21,488 nt of DNA, taken from assembly GCA_910584935.1 (NCBI GenBank), contig CAJUDU010000043.1, forward strand, positions 1 to 21,488, read 5' to 3'. The position numbers and the translations under genes are program-made. Source of the DNA: an uncultured Butyricicoccus sp. (GTDB taxonomy: Bacteria > Bacillota > Clostridia > Oscillospirales > Butyricicoccaceae). Under the pieces are notes generated by a model. That model searched no databases and was not told the DNA's origin. It worked only from the letters and a program-made list of their open reading frames with translations. Positions 14,141-20,954 of the stretch are shown in pieces (the first letter of the stretch is position 1; each line of letters opens with the position of its first letter).

Positions 14141-15907
14141 ATGCCGCTTGATGCTGTCTGTCTGCGCGCGGTGCTCGCGGAACTTGACCGGAAAGCTGCC
14201 GGAGGCAGGATTGATAAAGTTTATCAGCCCGACCGGGATGAGATTGTTTTATCCATCCGTGGGACACAAGGCGCATTGTGGCTGATGATGACCGCTGAAC
14301 CCAATGCGCCTCGTATCCATTTGATTGCGGGCAACCGTGAAAACCCGGCTGCCCCACCCATGTTTTGTATGCTGCTGCGCAAATATGTGCAGGGCGCAAA
14401 AATTGTTTCCATTTCCCAGCCGCTGCTGGAACGCATGGCGGTCATTACCCTGGATACCACAGATGAAATGGGCGTTCCTGTGCGCAGAGAGCTGATCTGT
14501 GAGCTGATGGGGAAATATTCGAATATTATCCTCAAAGGCGACGATGGGCGCATTATAGACGCGATACGCCGCATTGACGGGGATATCTCCGGCAAGCGCC
14601 AAGTGCTGCCCGGACTTTTTTACCGGCTGCCGCCTGCACAGCAGAATAAACAAGACCCTTTGACATTAGATGGCGCACAGCTTGCCGCCATGGTGAGCAA
14701 AGCCGAAGGACAAAGACTTGATAAATGGCTGCTTGGCACCCTTTGCGGCTTGTCGCCGCTTTTATGCCGTGAAATTGCTTACCGTGCCACTGGCGACGCC
14801 GCAAAACCGCTGGCGGAATTATCCGCTGCGGATATCGACCGGCTTGCCGCTGTATTTGATGAATTTTTGCAGGCAGTTCGGAACGCGGACTATCAGCCGG
14901 TATTGCTGACGCGCAGTGAGGACGGCAGTGTGCAGGATTTTTCCTGTTTTCCCATCCGGCAGTATGAGGGGCTTGCCAAACCGCATGAAATGGACAGCTT
15001 TTCAGCGCTGCTTACCGCATTTTATGAGAAAAAAGGGCAGGCGGAACGGCTGCGCCGCCGCGCAATTGATATGATAAAAACCGTGACCAACGCACGTGAC
15101 AGACTGTCCCGCAAACTGGGCGCACAGCGTGAGGAATTGCAGCAGACCCAAGGCAGGGATGCCCATAAACGCATGGGCGAACTCATTGCTGCGAATTTTT
15201 ATCAGCTTGAAAAAGGCATGACACGTGCAAAGGTGATTGATTATTTCGATGAAGCTTGCCCAGAAGTGGAAATCACATTGGATATCCGGCTGACGCCCCA
15301 GCAGAATGCCCAAAAATATTTCAAACTATATACCAAAGCCAAAACCGCAGAAGAAATGCTGACCAAACAAATTGCGGAAGGCGAAGCCGAACTTTCTTAT
15401 TTGGAAAGTGTGCTGCAAGCCATTGATGAAGCTGAAAATGAAGGCGATTTGGCACAACTCCGCGAGGAATTGGTGCAAACCGGTGTGCTGAGCCAGAAAC
15501 AAACCAAAAAGCGTCAACAACAAAAAACATCGGTGCCGTTTGAATACCGCACCAGTGATGGTTTTTCGGTTTGGGCAGGTAAAAATAACCTGCAAAATGA
15601 TTTGCTGAGTATGAAAACCGCATATAAAAGCGATATCTGGTTTCATACCCAGAAAATCCATGGTTCCCATGTGATTTTGGTTGCTGATGGACGGCAGCCA
15701 ACTGATACTGCCATGACAGAAGCCGCGATGATTGCCGCGTTTCATTCCAAAGCAAGGCATTCTTCGTTGGTGCCGGTCGATTATACTGAGGTGCGCAACC
15801 TGAAAAAACCCAATGGTTCTAAACCTGGATTTGTCATTTACTATGTGTACCAGACCGCTTATGTCACACCAGATGAAGAAAAAATCCAAAGTTTACGCAT
15901 TCGATAA
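14141..15907 (+). CDS. rqcH: Rqc2/RqcH homologue (NFACT family)
   Basis: In B. subtilis, RqcH binds stalled 50S-peptidyl-tRNA complexes and recruits alanyl-tRNA to add alanine tails that mark the peptide for degradation. Older annotations call the family fibronectin-binding protein. The 588-residue protein has the NFACT-N domain (RELICELMGKYSNIIL, 116-131), a helical/helix-hairpin-helix middle, a long coiled coil (about 290-470) and the C-terminal NFACT-R domain (DGFSVWAGKNNLQNDLLS, then DIWFHTQKIHGSHVIL). At the catalytic-type DR pair (D97-R98 in B. subtilis) this protein reads E97-R98. The ATG at 14141 has GGAGG 9 nt upstream. It follows nif3 by 19 nt in the same direction. RqcP and MutS2 partners are not in the window. 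Confidence 0.92.
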   Translation: MPLDAVCLRAVLAELDRKAAGGRIDKVYQPDRDEIVLSIRGTQGALWLMMTAEPNAPRIHLIAGNRENPAAPPMFCMLLRKYVQGAKIVSISQPLLERMAVITLDTTDEMGVPVRRELICELMGKYSNIILKGDDGRIIDAIRRIDGDISGKRQVLPGLFYRLPPAQQNKQDPLTLDGAQLAAMVSKAEGQRLDKWLLGTLCGLSPLLCREIAYRATGDAAKPLAELSAADIDRLAAVFDEFLQAVRNADYQPVLLTRSEDGSVQDFSCFPIRQYEGLAKPHEMDSFSALLTAFYEKKGQAERLRRRAIDMIKTVTNARDRLSRKLGAQREELQQTQGRDAHKRMGELIAANFYQLEKGMTRAKVIDYFDEACPEVEITLDIRLTPQQNAQKYFKLYTKAKTAEEMLTKQIAEGEAELSYLESVLQAIDEAENEGDLAQLREELVQTGVLSQKQTKKRQQQKTSVPFEYRTSDGFSVWAGKNNLQNDLLSMKTAYKSDIWFHTQKIHGSHVILVADGRQPTDTAMTEAAMIAAFHSKARHSSLVPVDYTEVRNLKKPNGSKPGFVIYYVYQTAYVTPDEEKIQSLRIR

Positions 15908-15912
15908 AAAAG

Positions 15913-15951
15913 AAAAAGGTATGAGAACACCATGTTTCCCATACCTTTTTT
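15913..15951. terminator. Bidirectional terminator between rqcH and the HIT gene
   Basis: AAAAAGGTATG (15913-15923) and CATACCTTTTT (15940-15950) form an 11-bp perfect stem with A-runs and T-runs on the two sides, so it can stop transcripts from both directions. It sits 6 nt after rqcH and 15 nt after the 3' end of the opposing gene. Confidence 0.85.
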
Positions 15952-15964
15952 CAGTTTCCGCAAA

Positions 15965-16387
15965 TTACAGGTTTAGTTCTTTTTTCAGTGCGGCAATCAT
16001 TTCTTCATATTCACTGTCGCTGAGCAAAACTGGATTTGGATTGGAAATGGCAAAGCTGCCGCCAAATTCAAACCCACCTTCATATTTCGGCACAATATGG
16101 AAGTGCAAATGCGGATTGCTGTCGCCATAAGAACCAAGGTTCAGCTTGGTGCAGCCCCACAGCTTTTTGATGGCGCCTGATGCAGCCGCAAGGTCTGCCA
16201 TGTAATCGGTGCGTTCCTGGTCAGTGCATTCGCAAAGCTCTTTTTTATGGCTCTTTAATGCAAGGACAGCGCGTCCTTTGTGCGCCTGATCTTTAAACAG
16301 GTACAGTACGCCGGCTTTCATGTCGCCGACTTTGAACATCAAGTTTTCGCGCCCTTCATGATGTTCATCACAGTAAAAACATCCCAT
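15965..16387 (-). CDS. HIT-family protein (histidine triad nucleotide hydrolase)
   Basis: This 140-residue protein carries the histidine triad NPHLHFHIVPK, with H93, H95 and H97, which forms the nucleotide-phosphate hydrolase/transferase site. An N-terminal CFYCD (C3, C6) could bind a metal, as in some HIT proteins. HIT proteins act on nucleotide-phosphoramidate or dinucleoside-polyphosphate substrates; the exact substrate is not visible. The start at 16387 has AAGGAGAGA upstream on the minus strand and the family's usual short N-terminus. It is transcribed towards rqcH from its own promoter and diverges from pfkA. Confidence 0.92.
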   Translation of the reverse strand: MGCFYCDEHHEGRENLMFKVGDMKAGVLYLFKDQAHKGRAVLALKSHKKELCECTDQERTDYMADLAAASGAIKKLWGCTKLNLGSYGDSNPHLHFHIVPKYEGGFEFGGSFAISNPNPVLLSDSEYEEMIAALKKELNL

Positions 16388-16449
16388 GGTAAATTCTCTC
16401 CTTTATTCCGTTGCTTTTTGTGGGCAAGCTTTTTGCCGCTTCCCATATC

Positions 16450-16478
16450 AGTATACACGCCTTGTTTGCAGATTTCCA
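16450..16478 (-). promoter_or_regulatory. Candidate promoter of the HIT gene
   Basis: On the minus strand TGGAAA (16478-16473), a 17-nt spacer and TATACT (16455-16450). The -35 is a moderate match. The leader to the HIT start is about 55 nt. Confidence 0.55.
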
Positions 16479-16559
16479 GCATTAAATTTATTTTTATGCA
16501 GGGTTTTCCGCCTGCGCACAAAACTTTTTTGTTGTTATGTGCTTTTTCACCAAATTTCC

Positions 16560-16588
16560 TATACATATCTGTCACGGAGTGATATAAT
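16560..16588 (+). promoter_or_regulatory. Promoter of pfkA
   Basis: TATACA (16560-16565), a 17-nt spacer and a perfect TATAAT (16583-16588) preceded by TGA, an extended -10. The leader of about 70 nt contains a small GGGC/GCCC hairpin at 16611-16623 and ends with GAAGGA before the ATG. Confidence 0.65.
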
Positions 16589-16665
16589 ACTACTAAGAAA
16601 ACCATCATGCGGGCAGCCTGCCCAGAAGCGGCAATGATTTTTTTAGAGAAAGAAGGAATTTATCA

Positions 16666-17742
16666 ATGAAACGAGTCGGTATCTTAACAAGCGGCGGCGA
16701 CTGCCAAGGATTGAATGCAGCAATCCGTGGCGTTGCAAAAGCACTTTATGGTGAATTTGGCACAGATGTTGAAATCTATGGTATCCGGGACGGTTACCGC
16801 GGACTGATTGAGGGCGATTACAAACTCATGAGCTCACATGATTTTTCAGGGATTTTGACGCTGGGCGGCACCATTTTAGGCACATCCCGTCAGCCGTTTA
16901 AGCTGATGCGTGTACCAGATGAAAAACATGGTGATAAAGTTGAAGCCATGAAAGGAAATTATAAAAAAATGAAGCTGGACTGCTTGGTTGTGTTGGGCGG
17001 CAATGGCACCCATAAAACCGCGCATCTGCTTTCACAGGAAGGGCTGAATGTCATTACTTTGCCCAAAACCATTGATAATGACCTTTGGGGCACAGAAATG
17101 ACCTTTGGGTTTTACAGCGCGCTGGAACTCGCAACCCAAGTAATTGACTGCATCCATACCACAGCAACTTCCCATGGACGAGTCTTTATTGTGGAAATTA
17201 TGGGGCATAAAGTCGGCTGGCTGCCGCTTTATGCAGGCGTTGCAGGCGGCGCGGATATCATCCTGCTGCCGGAAATCCCTTATTCACTGGACAGCATTAT
17301 CAAAACCCTTGACCAGCGCGATAAAAGCGGTAAACGGTTTTCTATCCTTGCGGTGGCGGAAGGCGCACTGTCTGTGGAAGAATCAGAAATGTCCAAAAAA
17401 GAATTTAAAAAGGCACGCCGCAAACTGCCTGACCCTGCTATTTCTTACCGCATTGCGCGGGAGCTTGGCGAGGAAACTGGGCATGAAATCCGCGTTGTTG
17501 TGCCTGGGCACTTCCAGCGCGGCGGCGGTCCCTGCTCCTATGACCGCGCTTTTGCAACCCGTTTGGGTTCGGCGGCAGCACGCTTGATTGCTGACCGCAA
17601 TTATGGCAACATGGTTGCGCTGCGCAATGATGAGATTGTCCCGGTGCCGCTAAGTGATGTTGCAGGCAGATTGAAAACAGTGCCTGCGGATGACAGTATG
17701 ATCCGATCGGCACGTAATATCGGTATTTCTTTCGGCGACTGA
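16666..17742 (+). CDS. pfkA: 6-phosphofructokinase, ATP-type (mixed-substrate PFK group)
   Basis: The enzyme phosphorylates fructose-6-phosphate to fructose-1,6-bisphosphate. The 358-residue protein has LTSGGDCQGLNA (7-18), GGNG (111-114), PKTIDND (133-139; D137 is the catalytic base) and EIMGHKVGW. The glycine after GGN (position 104 in E. coli numbering) favours ATP, while the lysine in PKTIDND is the residue usual in PPi enzymes. This Gly/Lys mixture is typical of the PFK group III (mixed-substrate) family, whose Gly104 members use ATP. The ATG at 16666 has a clear GAAGGA. A PPi-type relative lies convergently downstream and aldolase just beyond, so three upper-glycolysis genes sit together. 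ATP use is inferred. Confidence 0.92.
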   Translation: MKRVGILTSGGDCQGLNAAIRGVAKALYGEFGTDVEIYGIRDGYRGLIEGDYKLMSSHDFSGILTLGGTILGTSRQPFKLMRVPDEKHGDKVEAMKGNYKKMKLDCLVVLGGNGTHKTAHLLSQEGLNVITLPKTIDNDLWGTEMTFGFYSALELATQVIDCIHTTATSHGRVFIVEIMGHKVGWLPLYAGVAGGADIILLPEIPYSLDSIIKTLDQRDKSGKRFSILAVAEGALSVEESEMSKKEFKKARRKLPDPAISYRIARELGEETGHEIRVVVPGHFQRGGGPCSYDRAFATRLGSAAARLIADRNYGNMVALRNDEIVPVPLSDVAGRLKTVPADDSMIRSARNIGISFGD

Positions 17743-17752
17743 CAAAGAGAAT

Positions 17753-17794
17753 AAACCGGCATAAGTGAAAACCCTTATGCCGGTTTTCTTTTTT
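17753..17794 (+). terminator. Strong terminator after pfkA
   Basis: AAACCGGCATAAG (17753-17765) and its exact complement (17774-17786) form a 13-bp stem with an 8-nt loop, followed by TCTTTTTT. It begins 11 nt after the pfkA stop. Confidence 0.93.
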
Positions 17795-17799
17795 GCGGC

Positions 17800-17834
17800 A
17801 AAAGAAAACGCCGCATCCCCTTTGGGGGATGCGG
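17800..17834 (-). terminator. Terminator of the PPi-phosphofructokinase gene
   Basis: CCGCATCCCC (17811-17820) pairs with GGGGATGCGG (17825-17834). Read on the minus strand, the stem is followed by TTTTCTTTT (17808-17800). It is distinct from the pfkA terminator just to the left. Confidence 0.88.
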
Positions 17835-17855
17835 ACGCGTTTTTAAACGGTGTGG

Positions 17856-19097
17856 TTAAACTTCTGCTTTGATTTTTGCCAGTTTCGCAAAACGCGGCAG
17901 ACCATCTTCCTTGGGGCCAATGTTGTCGCCTGCGATAAGCGGCATTGCATATTCGATAAACTTTTCGTTTACACCGTTGCCTTCGTTGTTAATCCAATCA
18001 CGCGGTACTTTCTTTTCAGTGTTTGCAACCTGAGACAGCGGCAGCAGCTCGATTTCACAGTGGTAACCGCTTGCATCACGGGTGCACTTGAAGCCAGGCA
18101 TAAAGTCAGTTTTGCCAGCGATTGCATTTTCAACAGCTGCCTTGCCTGCCATGTAGGATTCGTCCACGTCGGTCTTGGAGGCAGAATGTGCTGCACAGCG
18201 CTGCAAAAGGCTCAGTTCGATGCCGCGTACCTTTGCGCCGGTTTCGCTCTTGACCTTGTCTGCCAGCATTGCTGCCAAGCCGCCAAGCTGCGCATGGCCA
18301 AAGCCGTCAGTTGCAGAAGTCTTGGCTTCGGAAACAAAGGAACCATCGCTGTAATGGATGCCTTCGGAAACAGCTACCAAGCAGTTGCCCTTTTCTGCAT
18401 AAACCTTCTTGACGTCGGCAATGAACTTGTCCATATCAAAATCGGTTTCTGGCAGGTAGATGAGGTCAGGGCCTGCACCTTTTGCGGTTGCAAGACCAGC
18501 AGCTGCGGTCAGCCAGCCAGCATGGCGGCCCATGATTTCGATGATGCAGACCATACCAGTGTCATATACACGCGCATCCTGATAGATTTCCATGCAGGAA
18601 GTGGCAATATACTTCGCTGCGGAAGCAAAGCCAGGGCAGTGGTCGGTACCGAAAAGGTCGTTGTCGATGGTTTTCGGGATGCCCATGACGCGGCATTCAT
18701 AACCAGATTTCATCATATATTTGGAAACCTTGTTGCAGGTATCCATGGAATCGTTGCCGCCATTATAGAAGAAATAACGGATGTCATATTTTTTGAAAAT
18801 TTCCAGGATGCGTTTGTAATCGGTGTCATCCACATCAGGGTCAGCCAGTTTGTAACGGCAGGAGCCAAGCGCGGAAGACGGGGTGAAACGCAGCAAGCCG
18901 AGTTCTTCGCGGTCTTCCTTATCAATGTCATAAAGGTGGTCGTCAAGCAGGCCTTTGATGCCGTGCGCCATACCGAATACGCGGGTAATGGTGCCAGAAT
19001 CGAGGGCAGCTTCCAGAGCACCCAGGACAGAGGAGTTGATTACCGAAGTTGGGCCGCCGGATTGACCAATGACGCAAGCGCCTTTTAATTCACTCAT
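17856..19097 (-). CDS. pfp: Diphosphate--fructose-6-phosphate 1-phosphotransferase (PPi-PFK)
   Basis: The enzyme catalyses the reversible PPi-dependent phosphorylation of fructose-6-phosphate. The 413-residue protein has IGQSGGPTSVIN (10-21), YNGGNDSMD (111-119), PKTIDND (141-147, catalytic D145) and EIMGRHAGW. The aspartate in GGND (position 104 equivalent) with the lysine of PKTIDND is the pair that excludes ATP and selects PPi in this family. The start is the ATG at 19097, with AGGAGGT about 9 nt upstream on the minus strand; a longer in-frame start at 19157 would lie 5' of this site, in the promoter. It converges on pfkA, diverges from fba, and has its own promoter and terminator. PPi use is strongly suggested but not proven by sequence. 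Confidence 0.93.
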   Translation of the reverse strand: MSELKGACVIGQSGGPTSVINSSVLGALEAALDSGTITRVFGMAHGIKGLLDDHLYDIDKEDREELGLLRFTPSSALGSCRYKLADPDVDDTDYKRILEIFKKYDIRYFFYNGGNDSMDTCNKVSKYMMKSGYECRVMGIPKTIDNDLFGTDHCPGFASAAKYIATSCMEIYQDARVYDTGMVCIIEIMGRHAGWLTAAAGLATAKGAGPDLIYLPETDFDMDKFIADVKKVYAEKGNCLVAVSEGIHYSDGSFVSEAKTSATDGFGHAQLGGLAAMLADKVKSETGAKVRGIELSLLQRCAAHSASKTDVDESYMAGKAAVENAIAGKTDFMPGFKCTRDASGYHCEIELLPLSQVANTEKKVPRDWINNEGNGVNEKFIEYAMPLIAGDNIGPKEDGLPRFAKLAKIKAEV

Positions 19098-19157
19098 TCT
19101 AAAGATACCTCCTAAATATAACTGATAACCTTTTTGCGGGTCTTTCAAGCCATTCAA

Positions 19158-19186
19158 AGCATAGCATAAAACGGCATAAAAATCAA
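19158..19186 (-). promoter_or_regulatory. Promoter of the PPi-phosphofructokinase gene
   Basis: On the minus strand TTGATT (19186-19181), a 17-nt spacer and TATGCT (19163-19158), preceded by TGC, an extended -10. The -35 is the same hexamer as in the divergent fba promoter. Confidence 0.7.
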
Positions 19187-19211
19187 TTTATTTTCCCGAG
19201 ATTCCACAAAG

Positions 19212-19223
19212 TTTTCCGGAAAA
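19212..19223. promoter_or_regulatory. Candidate operator: perfect 12-nt palindrome between the pfp and fba promoters
   Basis: TTTTCCGGAAAA is a perfect inverted repeat. It lies about 26 nt from the pfp -35 and 33 nt from the fba -35, on the outer side of both. A shared regulator could act there. No regulator gene is next to it, so this is only a candidate. Confidence 0.4.
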
Positions 19224-19255
19224 ACAAAGGCACACAGGATTTCATCGGAAAAAGC

Positions 19256-19284
19256 TTGATTTTATCGCCTTACGCTGGTAAGAT
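19256..19284 (+). promoter_or_regulatory. Promoter of fba
   Basis: TTGATT (19256-19261), a 17-nt spacer and TAAGAT (19279-19284), with the extended -10 TGG. The leader is about 76 nt and ends in AAAGGAAG (19351-19358). Confidence 0.7.
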
Positions 19285-19366
19285 ATTGTTAGGGTTGCTT
19301 GTGAATTGTGAAAACCGAGCGAAAGCACATCCGAGCAAAATCAACTTGCGAAAGGAAGTTATTAAA

Positions 19367-20299
19367 ATGCCATTAGTAACGACTACCGAAATGTTTAAGA
19401 AGGCTTACCATGGCGGATACGCTGTTGGCGCTTTCAACGTAAACAACATGGAAATCGTCCAGGGTATCACTGAAGCCTGCCAGGAACAAAAAGCTCCTGT
19501 TATTCTTCAGGTGTCCAAGGGCGCGCGCAAATACGCAAACCATACCTACCTCATCAAAATGGTAGAAGCAGCTGTTCAAGAATGCCCAGATATCCCGATT
19601 GCGCTGCATCTGGACCACGGCGATTCGTTTGATATCTGCAAATCCTGCATTGATGGCGGTTTTACCTCTGTTATGTTCGATGGTTCCCATATGGACTATG
19701 AAGAAAATGTAAAGATTGCAAAGCAGGTTGTTGAATATGCACACGCACACGGCGTTGTTGTAGAAGCAGAACTTGGCCAGCTGGCTGGTGTGGAAGATGA
19801 TGTAAAGGCTGATGACCATCAGTTCACCGATCCTGCACAGGTACAGGATTTTGTAGAACGCACTGGTGTTGACTCTTTGGCAATTGCAATCGGTACTTCC
19901 CATGGCGCTTATAAGTTTAAGCCCGGTCAGAAGCCGCAGCTGCGTTTTGATATTCTGGAAGATGTTTCTAAGCGTCTGCCGGAATTCCCGATTGTCCTGC
20001 ATGGTTCTTCTTCTGTACCACAGGATTTCGTCAAGAAAGTAAACTCCTATGGCGGCGCTATGCCAGATGCAATTGGCATTCCGGAAGAAATGCTGCGTCA
20101 GGCTGCAGAAGGTGCTGTCTGCAAGATTAACATTGACTCCGATATCCGTTTGGCAATCACTGCGGCTGTCCGTGAACATTTTGCAACTCATCCGGCAGAC
20201 TTTGATCCGCGTCAGTACCTGAAACCGGCACGTCAGGCTGTTAAGGATATGGTTACGCATAAACTGATTAACGTGCTTGGCTGCAATGGCAAGGCTTGA
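19367..20299 (+). CDS. fba: Class II fructose-1,6-bisphosphate aldolase
   Basis: The zinc-dependent aldolase splits fructose-1,6-bisphosphate into dihydroxyacetone phosphate and glyceraldehyde-3-phosphate. The 310-residue protein has HLDHGDS (81-87; D83 catalytic, H84 zinc ligand), EAELGQLAG (133-141), GTSHGAYK (176-183; H179 zinc ligand), VLHGSSS (210-216; H212 zinc ligand) and NIDSD near the C-terminus, all typical of class IIA/B aldolases of Firmicutes. The ATG at 19367 has AAAGGAAG upstream; a 37-codon upstream extension would overlap the promoter and is rejected. Codon choice looks more restricted than in its neighbours, as expected for a highly expressed enzyme. A strong terminator follows. 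Confidence 0.96.
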   Translation: MPLVTTTEMFKKAYHGGYAVGAFNVNNMEIVQGITEACQEQKAPVILQVSKGARKYANHTYLIKMVEAAVQECPDIPIALHLDHGDSFDICKSCIDGGFTSVMFDGSHMDYEENVKIAKQVVEYAHAHGVVVEAELGQLAGVEDDVKADDHQFTDPAQVQDFVERTGVDSLAIAIGTSHGAYKFKPGQKPQLRFDILEDVSKRLPEFPIVLHGSSSVPQDFVKKVNSYGGAMPDAIGIPEEMLRQAAEGAVCKINIDSDIRLAITAAVREHFATHPADFDPRQYLKPARQAVKDMVTHKLINVLGCNGKA

Positions 20300-20335
20300 T
20301 TTGCTGTATTTTTGCATGAAGTGAATCGGTTTGCT

Positions 20336-20371
20336 AAAGGGCTGGGGGATTTCCCTAGCCCTTTGCTTTTT
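20336..20371 (+). terminator. Strong terminator after fba
   Basis: AAAGGGCT (20336-20343) pairs with AGCCCTTT (20357-20364), extended inside by G/C pairs with one G-T pair to about 12 pairs, and is followed by GCTTTTTA. Confidence 0.9.
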
Positions 20372-20409
20372 ACCGGCGGATAAAAAAAGCGGAAAAATGA
20401 AAAAAAGAG

Positions 20410-20438
20410 TTGACAAGGGGGAGGAAAAGCAGTATACT
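20410..20438 (+). promoter_or_regulatory. rRNA operon promoter P1
   Basis: TTGACA (20410-20415), a 17-nt spacer and TATACT (20433-20438). GCTGTC begins at 20445, seven bases after the start of the gap, at the expected transcription start. A CCCG/CGGG hairpin follows at 20450-20461. A-rich DNA precedes the -35, as expected for UP-type stimulation. Confidence 0.85.
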
Positions 20439-20574
20439 AATCAAGCTGTCCCGCGAGCGGGGCTGAAAAAACCGGTAAATCCGCGGGAGCGGTACGGGGA
20501 AACAGCCTGTGCAGCAATTGCGGAAACAGCAGATACCAAACCGAAAAAACTTTACTGGCAGATGAAAAAAGTGC

Positions 20575-20603
20575 TTGACAAGTGAGTTCCGGTGCGGTAT
20601 AAT
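20575..20603 (+). promoter_or_regulatory. rRNA operon promoter P2
   Basis: TTGACA (20575-20580), a 17-nt spacer and a perfect TATAAT (20598-20603). Both hexamers are consensus. GCTGTC begins at 20610, at the same distance as in P1 and P3. The A-tracts upstream (ACTTTACTGGCAGATGAAAA) resemble those ahead of P3. Confidence 0.9.
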
Positions 20604-20707
20604 AAATAAGCTGTCTCACGGGGCGGCGATTTACCCCGAAAAGTTTCGGAAGAGCTTAAAAAACGGGAAACGAAGTCAAAAAACTTTGAAAAAAGTTAAA
20701 AAAGTTC

Positions 20708-20736
20708 TTGACAAACCGAATCGAACGTGGTAAAAT
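20708..20736 (+). promoter_or_regulatory. rRNA operon promoter P3
   Basis: TTGACA (20708-20713), a 17-nt spacer and TAAAAT (20731-20736), with the extended -10 TGG. GCTGTC begins at 20743. The first bases of the transcript fold as GCTGT/ACAGC (20743-20747 with 20761-20765) around a CCC-GAAA-GGG stem-loop. Confidence 0.88.
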
Positions 20737-20770
20737 AAATGAGCTGTCACCCGAAAGGGAACAGCGAATG

Positions 20771-20790
20771 TGTACCTTGCAAATTAAACA
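20771..20790 (+). promoter_or_regulatory. boxA-like antitermination element in the rRNA leader
   Basis: TGTACCTTGCAAATTAAACA resembles the Bacillus rRNA leader boxA region (TGTTCTTTGAAAACTAAAC) and lies about 30 nt after the P3 start. In other Firmicutes this element recruits Nus factors so that polymerase reads through the untranslated rRNA. The assignment rests on sequence resemblance. Confidence 0.55.
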
Positions 20791-20831
20791 ACGAAATGCT
20801 TACTTTACAAAAGTATGTGACAAACCTGAAA

Positions 20832-20859
20832 ATTCTTGTCGAGTTTATACTCAAAGAAT
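20832..20859 (+). repeat. Hairpin in the 16S leader
   Basis: ATTCTT (20832-20837) pairs with AAGAAT (20854-20859) and GAGT (20841-20844) with ACTC (20849-20852). It is one of a row of hairpins in the leader; a further one is AACAGA/TCTGTT (20864-20869 with 20879-20884). Confidence 0.5.
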
Positions 20860-20921
20860 CCGAAACAGAAGTTGGAACTCTGTTTTCAAAGAAAAACCAA
20901 CACGTCAGACTCTAAAGTCGG

Positions 20922-20948
20922 TTAAACCAAGACGAAAGTCTTGTTTAA
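20922..20948 (+). repeat. GAAA-capped hairpin next to the 16S 5' end, possible processing site
   Basis: TTAAA/TTTAA (20922-20926 with 20944-20948) and CAAGAC/GTCTTG (20928-20933 with 20938-20943) form an 11-bp stem with one bulged C and a GAAA loop. It ends about 6 nt before the mature 16S sequence, a plausible ribonuclease processing structure. Confidence 0.55.
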
Positions 20949-20954
20949 TGATAT

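Noticed and set aside
17850..19088. A 412-codon rightward open frame exactly opposite the PPi-phosphofructokinase
   Set aside because: The leftward frame is a clear full-length PFP with all motifs, promoter and terminator. The opposite frame has no recognisable domain and is cysteine- and phenylalanine-rich, as expected of a codon-bias shadow.
19373..20416. A 347-codon leftward open frame opposite fba
   Set aside because: It overlaps the whole aldolase gene, has no family motif, and starts inside the rRNA promoter region. It is a shadow of fba.
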